From Pseudomonas sp. A-1 (lineage in GTDB: Bacteria > Pseudomonadota > Gammaproteobacteria > Pseudomonadales > Pseudomonadaceae), in contig NZ_SSTC01000025.1 in the NCBI RefSeq assembly GCF_004801855.1, positions 1 to 57,003 on the forward strand: a stretch of DNA of 57,003 nt, read 5' to 3'. Positions within the stretch are counted from its first letter, which is position 1; the number at the start of each line of letters is the position of its first letter. The notes under the pieces are model-generated. The model was not told the origin of the DNA. It ran no database searches and saw only the letters and a list, made by a program, of their open reading frames with translations. Shown here in pieces: positions 7,738-18,050 of the stretch. A program made the translations under genes and the position numbers.

Positions 7738-7930
7738 GTGCGACGAGAGGCGCAACCGGCAGGCCAGACACCGTGACTGCCGCCACGCAGGCGACGAGCG
7801 CAGCGGCACTGAACTTCCGCGGGACTTGAGCATCGTGATATAAGCTCTTGCCGACAAAAAGAAAGTAACGGTCCTGTCAGCACCAATCACGGGGCCACAA
7901 GCACTTCGCAAAAATCAGGGGCAATTCGTT

Positions 7931-9238
7931 ATGCAATTCAAGAAGTTGAGCATCATCGCACTGGCCGTCGCGGCCGCTTCCGCGCAACTGGCCCAGGCCA
8001 GCGAGCAGTCGGAGTCCAAGGGCTTCGTCGAGGACAGCAACCTGGTCCTGCTGAACAAGAACTTCGCCTTCTACCGTGACTTCCACAACAACCCGGGCGG
8101 CCAGAACTACCGCAACGAGTGGGCGCACGGCATCCTGGCCACCTACGAGTCGGGCTTCACCCAGGGCACCGTCGGCTTCGGCGTCGACGCCCACGCCATG
8201 CTCGGCCTCAAGCTCAACAGCGGCGGCGGCACCAACGGTACCGGCCTGCTGCCGGTCGGTGACGACGGCAAGGCCGACGACGACTATTCCGAGGCCGGTG
8301 GCGCCATCAAGGTTCGCGTCTCCAGCACCACCCTGAAATACGGCAACCTGATGCCGACCGGCCCGGTGTTCGCCACCGGTACCGCGCGCCTGCTGCCGGG
8401 CACCGCCGAAGGCTTCCAGCTGCTGAGCAACGAGATCGACGGCCTGAACCTCGACGCCGGCCACTTCACCTCGACCAATGACGTCAACTCGTCCAACCAC
8501 GATGGCGAGATCCTAGCCGCCTATGCCGGCGTCGCCGCGGACTCGGCCGACTACGTCGGCGGCTCCTACAGCATCAACGACGACGTCAGCGTGTCCCTGT
8601 ACGGCTCCGAGTTCGAAGACGTGTGGCGCCAGTACTACGGCAACCTCAACTACAACATTCCGCTGGGAACCGAGCGCGCGCTGAACTTCGACTTCAACAT
8701 CTACAAGACCAGCGAAACCGGCGACGAGCTGGTCGGCAAGATCGACAACACCACCTGGTCTCTGGCCGCCGCCTACAGCATGGGCGCGCACAAGTTCACC
8801 CTGGCCCACCAGCGCGTCAACGGCGACGAGCCGTTCGACTTCCTGGCCCTGGGCGAAGGCCAGTCCGGCGACTCGATCTTCCTCGCCAACTCGGTGCAGT
8901 ACTCCGACTTCAACGGCCCGAACGAGAAGTCCTGGCAGGTGCGCTACGACCTCGACATGGCCAGCTACGGCGTGCCGGGTCTGAGCTTCATGGCCCGCTA
9001 CATCACCGGCGATGACATCGACGGCACCAAGGCCGACCCGACTGGCGCCTACGCTGGCGTGTATGGCGACAACCAGAAGCACTGGGAGCGCAACCTGGAA
9101 GCCAAGTACGTGGTCCAGGAAGGCGCCGCCAAGGATCTGTCCTTCCGCATCCGTCACGCCACCCACCGCGCCACCGCCTTCGACAGCGACCTGGACGAAA
9201 TTCGCGTGATCACCGAGTACCCGCTGGACATCCTGTAA
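7931..9238 (+). CDS. oprD: OprD-family outer-membrane porin
   Basis: A 435-residue protein with a signal peptide (1-23, ending AQAS) followed by an OprD-type beta-barrel. Segments closely resemble P. aeruginosa OprD: YESGFTQGTVGFGVDA, GGAIKVRVS, SIFLANSVQYSDFNGP and YVVQEGAAKDLSFRIR. It ends in a beta-signal-like YPLDIL. These substrate-specific channels take up basic amino acids, small peptides and related compounds across the outer membrane. The length is close to mature OprD (about 420). AGGGGC precedes the ATG. The proS neighbour matches the recalled PA0958-PA0956 order, supporting orthology. A strong terminator follows. Confidence 0.92.
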   Translation: MQFKKLSIIALAVAAASAQLAQASEQSESKGFVEDSNLVLLNKNFAFYRDFHNNPGGQNYRNEWAHGILATYESGFTQGTVGFGVDAHAMLGLKLNSGGGTNGTGLLPVGDDGKADDDYSEAGGAIKVRVSSTTLKYGNLMPTGPVFATGTARLLPGTAEGFQLLSNEIDGLNLDAGHFTSTNDVNSSNHDGEILAAYAGVAADSADYVGGSYSINDDVSVSLYGSEFEDVWRQYYGNLNYNIPLGTERALNFDFNIYKTSETGDELVGKIDNTTWSLAAAYSMGAHKFTLAHQRVNGDEPFDFLALGEGQSGDSIFLANSVQYSDFNGPNEKSWQVRYDLDMASYGVPGLSFMARYITGDDIDGTKADPTGAYAGVYGDNQKHWERNLEAKYVVQEGAAKDLSFRIRHATHRATAFDSDLDEIRVITEYPLDIL

Positions 9239-9262
9239 CACCCAGCTGCTTGCTCGCTGAAA

Positions 9263-9292
9263 CGGAAGCCCGGCCCTCGCGCCGGGCTTCCG
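9263..9292 (+). terminator. Rho-independent terminator of oprD
   Basis: Perfect 12-bp stem (9263-9274 with 9281-9292), CCTCGC loop, followed by CTTTT. Confidence 0.9.
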
Positions 9293-9324
9293 CTTTTCCG
9301 GCCCGGCACGGCCCGCCCCCGCCC

Positions 9325-9353
9325 TGTACGCCACCAGACCCGCGCCGTACAAT
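9325..9353 (+). promoter_or_regulatory. Candidate sigma-70 promoter of proS
   Basis: TACAAT (9348-9353) forms a good -10 element. TGTACG (9325-9330) is a weak -35 at 17-bp spacing. The -10 lies 42 bases before the proS start. Confidence 0.5.
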
Positions 9354-9394
9354 GCGGGCATTTTTCCGTTCAGCGAAACCGGATCATCCTGCCC

Positions 9395-11110
9395 ATGCGT
9401 ACCAGCCAGTATCTGATCTCGACCCTCAAGGAAACCCCCACCGACGCCGTGGTCATCAGCCACCAGCTGCTGCTGCGCGCCGGCATGATCCGCAAGCTCG
9501 CTTCCGGCCTGTACACCTGGCTGCCGATGGGCCTGCGCGTGCTGCGCAAGGTGGAGAACATCGTCCGCGAGGAGATGAACGCCGCCGGTGCCCTGGAAGT
9601 GCTGATGCCGGCCATCCAGCCGGCCGAGCTGTGGCAGGAGTCCGGGCGCTGGGAGCAGTACGGCCCCGAGCTGCTGCGCATCAAGGACCGCCACCAGCGC
9701 GAGTTCTGCGTCGGCCCGACCCACGAGGAAGTGATCACCGACCTGGCGCGCAACGAGCTGAACAGCTACAAGCAGCTGCCGATCAACTTCTACCAGATCC
9801 AGACCAAGTTCCGCGACGAGATCCGCCCGCGCTTCGGCCTGATGCGCGGCCGCGAATTCCTGATGAAGGACGCCTACTCCTTCCACATGACCCAGGAGTC
9901 GCTGCAGGAAACCTACGACCGCATGCACCAGGCGTACTGCAACGTGTTCACCCGCCTGGGCCTGAACTTCCGCCCGGTGCAGGCCGACACCGGCTCGATC
10001 GGCGGTACCGGCTCCCACGAGTTCCACGTGCTGGCCGAATCCGGCGAGGACGACATCGCCTTCAGCGACAGCTCCGACTACGCCGCCAACATCGAGAAGG
10101 CCGAGGCCATCCCGCGCGAGAAGGCGCGTGGTGCGGCGACCGAGGAACTGCGCCTGGTCGACACCCCCAACGCCAGGACCATCGACGAGCTGGTCGCCCA
10201 GTTCGGCCTGGCCATCGACAAGACCGTGAAGACCCTGGTGGTGCACGCCGCCGAGGAAGGCAAGCTGATCGCCCTGATCGTGCGCGGCGACCACGAACTG
10301 AACGAGATCAAGGCCGCCAACCACGAGCTGGTCGCCAGCCCGCTGGTGTTCGCCTCCGAAGCCGAGATCCGCGCCGCCATCGGTGCCGGTCCCGGCTCGC
10401 TCGGCCCGCTGAACCTGCCGATCCCCTGCGTGATCGACCGCTCGGTGGCGCTGATCAGCGACTTCGCCGCCGGCGCCAACGTCGACGGCAAGCACTATTT
10501 CGGCCTCAACTGGGAGCGCGACCTGCCGCTGCCGGCGGTCGCCGACCTGCGCAACGTGGTCGAGGGCGACCCCAGCCCGGACGGCCAGGGCACCCTGGTG
10601 ATCAAGCGCGGCATCGAGGTCGGCCACATCTTCCAGCTCGGCACCAAGTACAGCCAGGCGCTCAACGTCTCGGTGCTCGGCGAGAACGGCAAGCCGGTGA
10701 CCCTGATCATGGGCTGCTACGGTATCGGCGTGTCGCGCGTGGTGGCCGCCGCCATCGAACAGAACTGGGACGAGCGCGGCATCCTCTGGCCGCAGGCGCT
10801 GGCGCCGTTCCAGATCGCCATCGTGCCGATGAAGTACGAGAACGCCGCGGTCAAGGAAGCTGCCGACCGCCTGTACGCCGAGCTGACCGCTGCCGGCTAC
10901 GAAGTGCTGTTCGATGACCGTGACAAGAAGACCAGTCCGGGCGTCAAATTCGCCGACATGGAACTGATCGGCATCCCGCACCGCATCGTGGTCAGCGAGC
11001 GCGGCCTTGCCGAATCGGTTCTCGAATACAAGGGCCGCCGCGACAGCGAGGCGCAGAACGTGCCGCTCGCCGAGATCCAGGCGTTCCTCGCCGCCCGTAT
11101 CAACCGCTAA
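9395..11110 (+). CDS. proS: Prolyl-tRNA synthetase
   Basis: A 571-residue class II aminoacyl-tRNA synthetase of the bacterial long type, charging tRNA-Pro. The N-terminal catalytic core has motif 2 ([17 protein letters not shown]). An inserted editing (INS/YbaK-like) domain spans roughly residues 225-405. The motif 3 region (GCYGIGVSR) is followed by an anticodon-binding domain (about 470-571; [24 protein letters not shown]). Start and length match the family. It is probably co-transcribed with the lipoprotein gene eight bases downstream. Confidence 0.98.
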   Translation: MRTSQYLISTLKETPTDAVVISHQLLLRAGMIRKLASGLYTWLPMGLRVLRKVENIVREEMNAAGALEVLMPAIQPAELWQESGRWEQYGPELLRIKDRHQREFCVGPTHEEVITDLARNELNSYKQLPINFYQIQTKFRDEIRPRFGLMRGREFLMKDAYSFHMTQESLQETYDRMHQAYCNVFTRLGLNFRPVQADTGSIGGTGSHEFHVLAESGEDDIAFSDSSDYAANIEKAEAIPREKARGAATEELRLVDTPNARTIDELVAQFGLAIDKTVKTLVVHAAEEGKLIALIVRGDHELNEIKAANHELVASPLVFASEAEIRAAIGAGPGSLGPLNLPIPCVIDRSVALISDFAAGANVDGKHYFGLNWERDLPLPAVADLRNVVEGDPSPDGQGTLVIKRGIEVGHIFQLGTKYSQALNVSVLGENGKPVTLIMGCYGIGVSRVVAAAIEQNWDERGILWPQALAPFQIAIVPMKYENAAVKEAADRLYAELTAAGYEVLFDDRDKKTSPGVKFADMELIGIPHRIVVSERGLAESVLEYKGRRDSEAQNVPLAEIQAFLAARINR

Positions 11111-11118
11111 CCGAGATC

Positions 11119-12072
11119 ATGCCCAGACGCCACCATCGCCTTGCCGGCGCCGCCCTGTGCGGCGCCGTGCTCCTCACCGGCTGTGCCAACCAGCTGCCCC
11201 AGCGCAGCGAACTCGAGGAGCGGGTCGAGCGCAAGCTGCTCGACCACAGCCTGCAGATCGACGCCGGCAGCTCGCCGGTGCTCGAGCTGCCGCAGCGGCG
11301 GGTGCGCATCCAGGAGCAGAAGACCTTCGAGGTCACCCCGTTCGAGGTGACGCGCCGCTACCAGCGCTACACCCCCTACCAGCCCTGGCGCGAACTCTAC
11401 GAGATCCCGCTGGGCGCGCTGGCGGTGGTCGCCGGCATCGGCGCCAACGTGCTCAACGTGCCCCTGCTCGGCCACCTGCCGGAAAGCGCCACCCGCGACT
11501 GGATCAGCTACGGCTTCGCCGGCCTCAACCCGCTGATGAACGTCGAGTCCAACGGCCGCGCCCAGCAGAACCTCGCCGCGCTCGACGAGCAGCAGGGCGA
11601 GCCCCGTCTGGAATACTCCAGCCTGCCTTGGGCCGAGCGTCCGGTGCAGGTGCAGGTCGGCGAGCAGACCTACGAGCTGACCACCAGCCGTAACGGCGTG
11701 CTGCGTCTCAACCTGCTCGACAGCCCGTTCGCCGAGCAGGATCTGGGCCGCATCGCCAGGCTGCAACTGCGCGCCGAGGATCCCCAGGGACAGGCCCGCG
11801 CCGAAGTCACCCTGCGGCTCAGCCACAGCCTGCGCGGCCGCCTGCGCGAAGCCCACGAGCTGATCTACGCCGACCTGGAGGGCGACGACGTGGCCCACTG
11901 GGTACACCGGGTCAAGCGTCTGTCCGAACTGGGACTGGAAGAGGAAGCCAGCGAGCTGGAGCAGAGCCTGATCGAGCTGACCCGCAACGACCCCGAGCTG
12001 CAGCAGGAACTGGTCCAGGCGCTGCTCGAGGATGCCGGCCGGGTGGCCAGCGACACGCCCCGCGGCGACTGA
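11119..12072 (+). CDS. Putative outer-membrane lipoprotein of unknown function
   Basis: A 317-residue protein with a lipoprotein signal peptide and lipobox LLTGC (Cys22). The mature part has a helical segment (ELEERVERKLL), a hydrophobic stretch near residues 95-115 (GALAVVAGIGANVLNVPLLG), a beta-rich middle, and an acidic helical C-terminus with repeated EL/EE. No enzymatic motif is recognised. It follows proS as in P. aeruginosa, where the equivalent (recalled as PA0955) is hypothetical. Its stop abuts the stop of the convergent diguanylate cyclase gene (TGATCA), with no terminator between. Confidence 0.82.
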   Translation: MPRRHHRLAGAALCGAVLLTGCANQLPQRSELEERVERKLLDHSLQIDAGSSPVLELPQRRVRIQEQKTFEVTPFEVTRRYQRYTPYQPWRELYEIPLGALAVVAGIGANVLNVPLLGHLPESATRDWISYGFAGLNPLMNVESNGRAQQNLAALDEQQGEPRLEYSSLPWAERPVQVQVGEQTYELTTSRNGVLRLNLLDSPFAEQDLGRIARLQLRAEDPQGQARAEVTLRLSHSLRGRLREAHELIYADLEGDDVAHWVHRVKRLSELGLEEEASELEQSLIELTRNDPELQQELVQALLEDAGRVASDTPRGD

Positions 12073-13413
12073 TCAGCCTCCGGCGCTTTCCCCCGCCGTC
12101 CTGCCGGGAGCGGCCGCGCCGAGGGCCGCCGCTCGCTGCGCCGCACGCTGCTGCTTGGCCACATACATGGCGGCATCCGCCTGGCGGAGCAGCTCGAACT
12201 CGCTCTCGCCATCTCCGGGATAGAGCGCGATGCCGATGCTCGGCAGCATGCATGGCGCGCCACCCGCCAGCTCGAGCGGCCGCCCCAGGGCCGCGCGAAT
12301 CTTCTCCGCCACCTGCGGGGCCTGCTCCGCGTGCAGGATGCCCTCGAGCAGCACCACGAACTCGTCGCCGCCGATGCGCGCCACCGTGTCGCTGGCGCGC
12401 ACCGTCTGCAGCAGCCGGCGCGCCGTCTCCTGGAGCAGACGGTCGCCGGCTGCGTGCCCCAGGGTGTCGTTGACCCGCTTGAAGTCGTCGAGGTCGAGGT
12501 AGAGCAGCGCCAGCAGCTGCCCGCTGCGCCGCGCACGGGCCAGCGCTCCCTGCAAGCGCTCGGAGAGCAGCTCCCGATTGGCCAGGCCGGTCAGGGCATC
12601 ATGCTGCGCGGCGTGCGCGAGGCGCGCGTAGAGGCGCTTGCGCTCGATGGCGGTGGCGACCTGCGCCGAAACGAACTGCAGCAGTTCGCGCTCCTGCTCG
12701 CCGTAGCCGGCACCGCCGGCCGGGCTTTCCAGCAGCAGCGCGCCGATGACGCCCTGCTGGCAGTCGAGCGGGACACCGAGCCAGCAGCCATCGTCCGGCT
12801 GCACGCCGGCCTGCAACAGCGCCTGCCGACTGCGAACGATCTGCGCGCACAACTCGACGGCAGCGGCGGACTCGGCGGAGGATGGATAAGCGAGCGTCAG
12901 ACGCTCGCCGCGCTCATCGCGCAGGGCAACGAAGAAGCCGCGCACCGGCAGCAGCTCGCCGATGATCCGTCGGATCTGCTCGAACAGCGCCAGTAGATCG
13001 CTGGCGGCATGGGCCGCCTCGGAGATGGCGTAGAGCGCCGCCTGTAGCCTTTCGGCGCGCCGGCGCGCACTGACGTCCCGCGCCACCGCGATCCGCACGC
13101 CGTCGCTCTCCAGCCAGCAGGCCGACCACTGGATATCGGCATAGCGGCCGTCCTTGCGCCGGTAGCGGTTCTCGAAATTGAGCTTGGGCTCGCCGGCCAT
13201 GATCTCGCGGGCCGCCTGCAGGGTGCGCACGCGATCCTCATCGGCGACCAGCTCGATCATCGGCCGGCCGATCAGCTCCTCCGGCCGGTAGCCGAAGATG
13301 CGTTCGCAGGCGGCGCTGACGGCGAGAAAACGCCCCTCGACATCGACCACGCAGATGGCGTCCATCAACAGGTCGACGATCTTGACCAGCGTGGGGTGGT
13401 TGCCGTTGTTCAT
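12073..13413 (-). CDS. PAS-GAF-GGDEF diguanylate cyclase
   Basis: A 446-residue cytoplasmic signalling protein that should make cyclic di-GMP from two GTP. Domains are PAS (about 8-125; FGYRPEELIGR), GAF (about 138-262) and GGDEF (about 268-425). The active site is intact (GGDEF 348-352, preceded by DALTGLANR and DLDDFKRVND). The product-inhibition I-site RxxD is present as Arg339-Ala-Ser-Asp342, five residues before GGDEF, so feedback inhibition is expected. There is no EAL domain and no membrane segment, so it senses a soluble signal or redox state. The promoter region is the 129-base gap shared with the thioredoxin-like gene. Confidence 0.95.
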   Translation of the reverse strand: MNNGNHPTLVKIVDLLMDAICVVDVEGRFLAVSAACERIFGYRPEELIGRPMIELVADEDRVRTLQAAREIMAGEPKLNFENRYRRKDGRYADIQWSACWLESDGVRIAVARDVSARRRAERLQAALYAISEAAHAASDLLALFEQIRRIIGELLPVRGFFVALRDERGERLTLAYPSSAESAAAVELCAQIVRSRQALLQAGVQPDDGCWLGVPLDCQQGVIGALLLESPAGGAGYGEQERELLQFVSAQVATAIERKRLYARLAHAAQHDALTGLANRELLSERLQGALARARRSGQLLALLYLDLDDFKRVNDTLGHAAGDRLLQETARRLLQTVRASDTVARIGGDEFVVLLEGILHAEQAPQVAEKIRAALGRPLELAGGAPCMLPSIGIALYPGDGESEFELLRQADAAMYVAKQQRAAQRAAALGAAAPGRTAGESAGG

Positions 13414-13542
13414 CGCAAGGCCCGGAGAAGTGCCGAAGGTACCCGCCGCGGTGCAGCGCAGGCGCCGAACCGGACGGGGCGTTCGGCGTGACGTATATCA
13501 CATATCCGTGAACGTGCGCCAACCAGGCCGCACGCGCCGCCG

Positions 13543-14019
13543 TCATGGCAGCGTAGCCCCCAGCGCGCGCAGCCGCTCGCGCAGGCCCGACGCCGTCTGC
13601 TCGCCGCTCAGTTGCTCGCGCGCCCGGCCCTGCGGATCGACCAGCCAGGTCACCGGCAGCACCTGGCTGGGCGCCAGCCCCAGGCGCGGCGCCGGATCCT
13701 GCGCCAGGTTGGCGTAGCGGATGCCCAGCGCCTCGACGGCGCGGGCCAGCTCCTCGCCCTGCAGGCCATCGAAGTTCACCCCCACCACCCGCACCGGAGC
13801 GCTCTGCAGCTCCTCGGCCAGGCGATTGAGCTCCGGTATCTCCCTGCGACAGGGGCCGCACCATTCAGCCCAGTAGTTGACCACCAGCCAGCGGCCCTCC
13901 AACTGCTCCGCAGCCACCGGCCGACCGTGCTGGTCCGGGCCCCAGTCCTCCCCGCCACAGGCGGCCAGCAGCAGGCCGACCGCCAACGGCAGCAGTCTCC
14001 GCCATGTCTTCAGCATCAT
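13543..14019 (-). CDS. TlpA-like thioredoxin-fold lipoprotein
   Basis: A 158-residue membrane-anchored thioredoxin-fold protein. Its lipoprotein signal peptide has lipobox LAAC (Cys21). The redox motif WCGPC (Cys54/Cys57) is followed by the TlpA-type RREIPELN. A cis-proline loop lies at VLPVTWLVD. It probably transfers reducing equivalents or reduces specific disulfides at the periplasmic face. Two adjacent ATGs (14019 and 14016) are possible starts; I use the first, with GAGGGGG eight bases upstream. The frame is open further upstream but lacks a signal-like start there. Confidence 0.9.
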   Translation of the reverse strand: MMLKTWRRLLPLAVGLLLAACGGEDWGPDQHGRPVAAEQLEGRWLVVNYWAEWCGPCRREIPELNRLAEELQSAPVRVVGVNFDGLQGEELARAVEALGIRYANLAQDPAPRLGLAPSQVLPVTWLVDPQGRAREQLSGEQTASGLRERLRALGATLP

Positions 14020-14175
14020 CTCCCTGCCCCCTCGCTTCCCGAGCCACCGCGAGCACATCGGCGCTCCCCGACCACCCTCACGGCCGCCCCACAAAACGAC
14101 AAAAAACCGACCAACCAGCAAGGGCGAGAATCACAACACCCGAACAGCGCCACAAAACCGCCGAACACGACTACC

Positions 14176-14181
14176 TATAAT
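14176..14181 (+). promoter_or_regulatory. Consensus -10 element for the 123-residue protein gene
   Basis: A perfect TATAAT lies 33 bases before the ATG at 14215. No good -35 is seen at the usual spacing, but about 85 bases upstream are unusually A-rich for this genome and may help recruit polymerase. Confidence 0.55.
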
Positions 14182-14214
14182 GCCGCCGCTCGAGATCATT
14201 CAGCGGAGACTACC

Positions 14215-14586
14215 ATGGCATCCCACCACGACCAGCTGCTGCACACCCTGACCACCGCCCAACTGGCCGCCGCAAGCCGCCAGGGCAGCCTGGGCAACGG
14301 CCGCGTCCTGGAGCTGGAGATCGCCGCCTGGCTGCACCTGCCCGGTCTCAGCGAGCTGCCGGTGTCGCTGCTGGTCAGCTACCTCGACGGCAACCAGTCA
14401 CACGAGGTACCGATCGACCACGGTCGCCTCGACATGCGCCAGCGCATCCTGCTCTCCGGCGTGGCGCGCCTGCCGGTGCGGCAGCAGCTCGCCGCCGTCG
14501 AGCTGCGCCTGCGCAGTGCCGTCGCGCCGCGCAGCGTGCGCATCGAGGACATCTTCGTGCAGCCCGTGACCAGCGTGCTCATCTGA
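14215..14586 (+). CDS. Conserved protein of unknown function
   Basis: A 123-residue protein with a helical N-terminus (HHDQLLHTLTTAQLAAASRQ), then a beta-rich body alternating hydrophobic and charged residues (VLELEIAAWLHLPG, AVELRLRS, VRIEDIFVQ). No signal peptide or membrane segment is present. I do not recognise a family; position suggests the homologue recalled as PA0952. GGAG lies seven bases before the ATG, and a TATAAT element precedes it. It is monocistronic and convergent with the YihY-type gene, four bases away. Confidence 0.8.
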   Translation: MASHHDQLLHTLTTAQLAAASRQGSLGNGRVLELEIAAWLHLPGLSELPVSLLVSYLDGNQSHEVPIDHGRLDMRQRILLSGVARLPVRQQLAAVELRLRSAVAPRSVRIEDIFVQPVTSVLI

Positions 14587-14589
14587 GAC

Positions 14590-15825
14590 TCAGCTCCCGC
14601 CCTTCCCCGCCAGCCACTGCGCCAGGCTGTCGCCGAACCGTTCCGCGCGCGCCTGCTCCAGGGCCTGCAGGGCCTCGCGCAGGCGCGGATACCAGGGTGC
14701 CGGCAGCGTCTGCGGCAGACGCTCCGGCAGGCCGGACAGCGCCGGCAGCGGCCAGGGACTGCGCCCCAGCAGCTCGGCCAGCGACAGCCGCGACAGGTCG
14801 CGGCACAGCACCCAGTCGCCGCCGCCGGTGGTGCTGACCAGGCGCTCCCCCTCGAGGAAGTCGATCAGCGCCAGCCACTCCTCGTCGTCCACCCCCCAGC
14901 CCCGCTGCGCCAGCGCCTCGCGGGAAAGGGCGCGACCGCTCTGCTGGGCCTCGTGGAACTGCGCCAGCACGCCGAGCAGGTTGAGCAGCGCCGGGCGGGC
15001 GCGCCCCTCCCAGCTGTCCGGCGAGCCGAGATGGCAGACCAGCTCGGCACCGGCCAGCACGATCAGCCAGCCCAGGTAGATCCACAGCAGGAACAGCGGC
15101 ACGGCGGCGAAGGCACCGTAGATCAGCTGGTAACCGGGGAACAGACTGACGTAGAGGGCGAAAAGCGCCTTGGCCGCCTCGAACAGCAGGGCGGTGAACA
15201 CGCCGCCGACCAGCGCGTGGCGCAGGCGCACCCGGGTGTTGGGCACGGCCACGTAGAGCAGGGTGAAGGCGGCGATGCCGCTCAGCAGCGGAGTGAGGCC
15301 GAGCAGGGTCGCCGCACCGGGCAACGCCTCGGGGCCGGAAAGGAACTTCAGCGAGGTGACATAGGTGCTGGCGGCGAAACCGGCGCCGAGCAGCAGCGGG
15401 CCGAGACTGAGGATCGCCCAGTACAGCAGGAAACTCGACAGGCCGCGACGTGCCCGACGCACCCGCCAGATCTGGTTGAAGGCGCCCTCGATGGTGCTCA
15501 GGGTCAGCAGCGCGGTCGCCCCCAGCAGCGCCACGCCGATCCAGGTCAGCTCGCGCGCCTGGCTGCTGAAGCCGCGCAGGTACTGCTGCACCTGCTCGCC
15601 CGCCGAGGGCACGAAGTTGTGGAAGATGAACGCCTGGATCGGCTCGCCGAGATCGCGGAAGGCCGGCACGGCGGCGAGCATGACGAAGGTCACGGTCATC
15701 ATCGGCACCACCGCGAACAGGGTGGTGTAGGTCAGGGCCGCGGCGCTCTGCGGCACGCGGTCGGCGAAGAAGCGGCGCACCAGCCGCTCGGCGAAGCGCC
15801 AGGCCTGCTGCAGGTGAGGATGCAT
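14590..15825 (-). CDS. YihY/BrkB (UPF0761) family inner-membrane protein
   Basis: A 411-residue protein with about six membrane helices in its first 290 residues, including family signatures [17 protein letters not shown] and [26 protein letters not shown] soluble C-terminal domain (about 295-411) looks winged-helix-like ([13 protein letters not shown]). The family was once called RNase BN, which is wrong for this protein; its real function is unknown. The ATG at 15825 has AAGGAG five bases upstream, deciding against the GTG at 15831 that overlaps the Shine-Dalgarno. Confidence 0.9.
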   Translation of the reverse strand: MHPHLQQAWRFAERLVRRFFADRVPQSAAALTYTTLFAVVPMMTVTFVMLAAVPAFRDLGEPIQAFIFHNFVPSAGEQVQQYLRGFSSQARELTWIGVALLGATALLTLSTIEGAFNQIWRVRRARRGLSSFLLYWAILSLGPLLLGAGFAASTYVTSLKFLSGPEALPGAATLLGLTPLLSGIAAFTLLYVAVPNTRVRLRHALVGGVFTALLFEAAKALFALYVSLFPGYQLIYGAFAAVPLFLLWIYLGWLIVLAGAELVCHLGSPDSWEGRARPALLNLLGVLAQFHEAQQSGRALSREALAQRGWGVDDEEWLALIDFLEGERLVSTTGGGDWVLCRDLSRLSLAELLGRSPWPLPALSGLPERLPQTLPAPWYPRLREALQALEQARAERFGDSLAQWLAGKGGS

Positions 15826-15897
15826 CGACACTCCTTTGTAGGCGGCATCGTCCCGTCTCGCTCGGGAAGGTTCAGGGCCGGGGGTCGGCCCGGTTAG

Positions 15898-16878
<981 letters not shown>

Positions 16879-16879
16879 A

Positions 16880-17287
16880 ATGGCGCGCAAGAACAAACCG
16901 CTGCCGGCGCTGGAATGGCTGGAGCCACGCCGCCGCCTGGCGCGCTGGGCCAGCCTGGCCACCTTCCTCGCCCTGATCGCGCTGCTCGGCGTCTGGTACC
17001 TGCTGATCGTCGACCTGCACGGCGCACGCCCCTGGGCGATCCTCGGCGTGCACCTGCTGCCGCTGGCGATCCTCGCCCCCGGCATCCTGCTCGGCAACGT
17101 GCGCGTGCACGCCTGGGCCTGCTACGTGGTCAACCTGTACTTCATCCAGGGTGTGGTCACCGCCTTCGAGCCGGGCCGCCTGGTCTACGGCAGCCTGGAG
17201 GCGGCGCTCAGCGTGCTGCTGTTCTGCAGCGCCACCCTGTACACGCGCTGGAGCTTCCAGTATCAGCGCAAGCTGGCCGGGGAATGA
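16880..17287 (+). CDS. DUF2069 inner-membrane protein
   Basis: A 135-residue protein with four predicted membrane helices (about 25-45, 54-74, 79-97 and 108-125) and a basic N-terminus (MARKNKPLP) probably facing the cytoplasm. It matches the small DUF2069 family, usually encoded after wrbA. The function is unknown. It is the last gene of the arsC-wrbA operon, and a palindromic repeat follows. Confidence 0.85.
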   Translation: MARKNKPLPALEWLEPRRRLARWASLATFLALIALLGVWYLLIVDLHGARPWAILGVHLLPLAILAPGILLGNVRVHAWACYVVNLYFIQGVVTAFEPGRLVYGSLEAALSVLLFCSATLYTRWSFQYQRKLAGE

Positions 17288-17300
17288 TGCGGGGATGCGC

Positions 17301-17336
17301 AGGGTGGGTCAGCCGCACCGCGGCGTAACCCACCCT
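17301..17336. repeat. Dispersed palindromic repeat (AGGGTGGGT / ACCCACCCT)
   Basis: AGGGTGGGT (17301-17309) pairs with ACCCACCCT (17328-17336), with a partly complementary GC-rich core. It lies between convergent DUF2069 and hda. It resembles intergenic elements at 28432 and 41016 that share a GTAGGGTG core in one orientation (read on the minus strand here). Confidence 0.6.
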
Positions 17337-17345
17337 ACGCCAGCC

Positions 17346-18050
17346 TCACCAGCCGAGGGTTTCCTTGAGGAAGGGGATGGTCAGCTTGCGCTGCGCCTGC
17401 AGCGAGGCGTGGTCGAGCTGCTCGAGCAGGTCGAACAGCGAGTTCATGCTGCGCGAGCCGCGGGTGAGGATGAAGCGGCCGACCTCGTCGGTCAGGTGCA
17501 GGCCGCGACGCGAGGCGCGCAGCTGCAGGGCGCGCAGCTTGTCCTCGTCGGACAGGCCGTGCAGCTGGAACACCAGCGCCAGGGTCAGCCGCGACTTGAG
17601 GTCGGGCAGCTTGATCGGCACCTCGCGCGGCGGCGCCGAGGCCGACAGCAGCAGGCGCCGGCCGGCGTCGCGCAGGCGGTTGAACAGGTGGAACAGCGCT
17701 TCTTCCCAGGTCGGGTGGCCGGCCACCAGATCGACCTCGTCGATGCACACCAGGTCGCACTGCTCGAGGTTGTCCAGCAGCTGCGGGCCGTACATGGCCA
17801 CCGTGTCCAGCGGCAGGTACACCGCGCGGCCGCCGAACTGCTCCATGCGCAGGCAGGCGGCCTGCAGCAGGTGGCTGCGCCCGACGCCCTCGGCGCCCCA
17901 CAGGTAGATCAGGTTTTCCGCCCAGCCGACATCGGTCTCGCACATGCGCTCGACGTACCCCAGTGCGGCCGCGTTGGCCCCGGGATAGTAGTTGGCGAAG
18001 GTGGCGTCATCGCGCAGACGCACACCCAGAGGCAGCTGGATGGGTTTCAT
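17346..18050 (-). CDS. hda: Hda, DnaA-related regulator of replication initiation
   Basis: A 234-residue AAA+ protein. With the DNA-loaded sliding clamp it promotes hydrolysis of ATP bound to DnaA. The N-terminal clamp-binding peptide QLPLGV is visible. The Walker A-like loop is WGAEGVGRSHLL, with Arg in place of Lys as usual in Hda. Walker B is LVCIDEVD, and sensor/Arg-finger motifs lie in KLPDLKSRLT. The C-terminal DNA-binding domain of DnaA is absent, as expected. The start overlaps the stop of the upstream perM-like gene by four bases. Confidence 0.95.
   Translation of the reverse strand: MKPIQLPLGVRLRDDATFANYYPGANAAALGYVERMCETDVGWAENLIYLWGAEGVGRSHLLQAACLRMEQFGGRAVYLPLDTVAMYGPQLLDNLEQCDLVCIDEVDLVAGHPTWEEALFHLFNRLRDAGRRLLLSASAPPREVPIKLPDLKSRLTLALVFQLHGLSDEDKLRALQLRASRRGLHLTDEVGRFILTRGSRSMNSLFDLLEQLDHASLQAQRKLTIPFLKETLGW

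Noticed and set aside
7826-7844. TTGAGC and TATAAG as a promoter of oprD
   Set aside because: The spacing between them is only seven bases, so they cannot act as a -35/-10 pair; the oprD promoter was left unassigned.
11111-13542. Acylphosphatase gene expected here from the recalled P. aeruginosa order
   Set aside because: No acylphosphatase motif or open frame is present; the diguanylate cyclase occupies the place.
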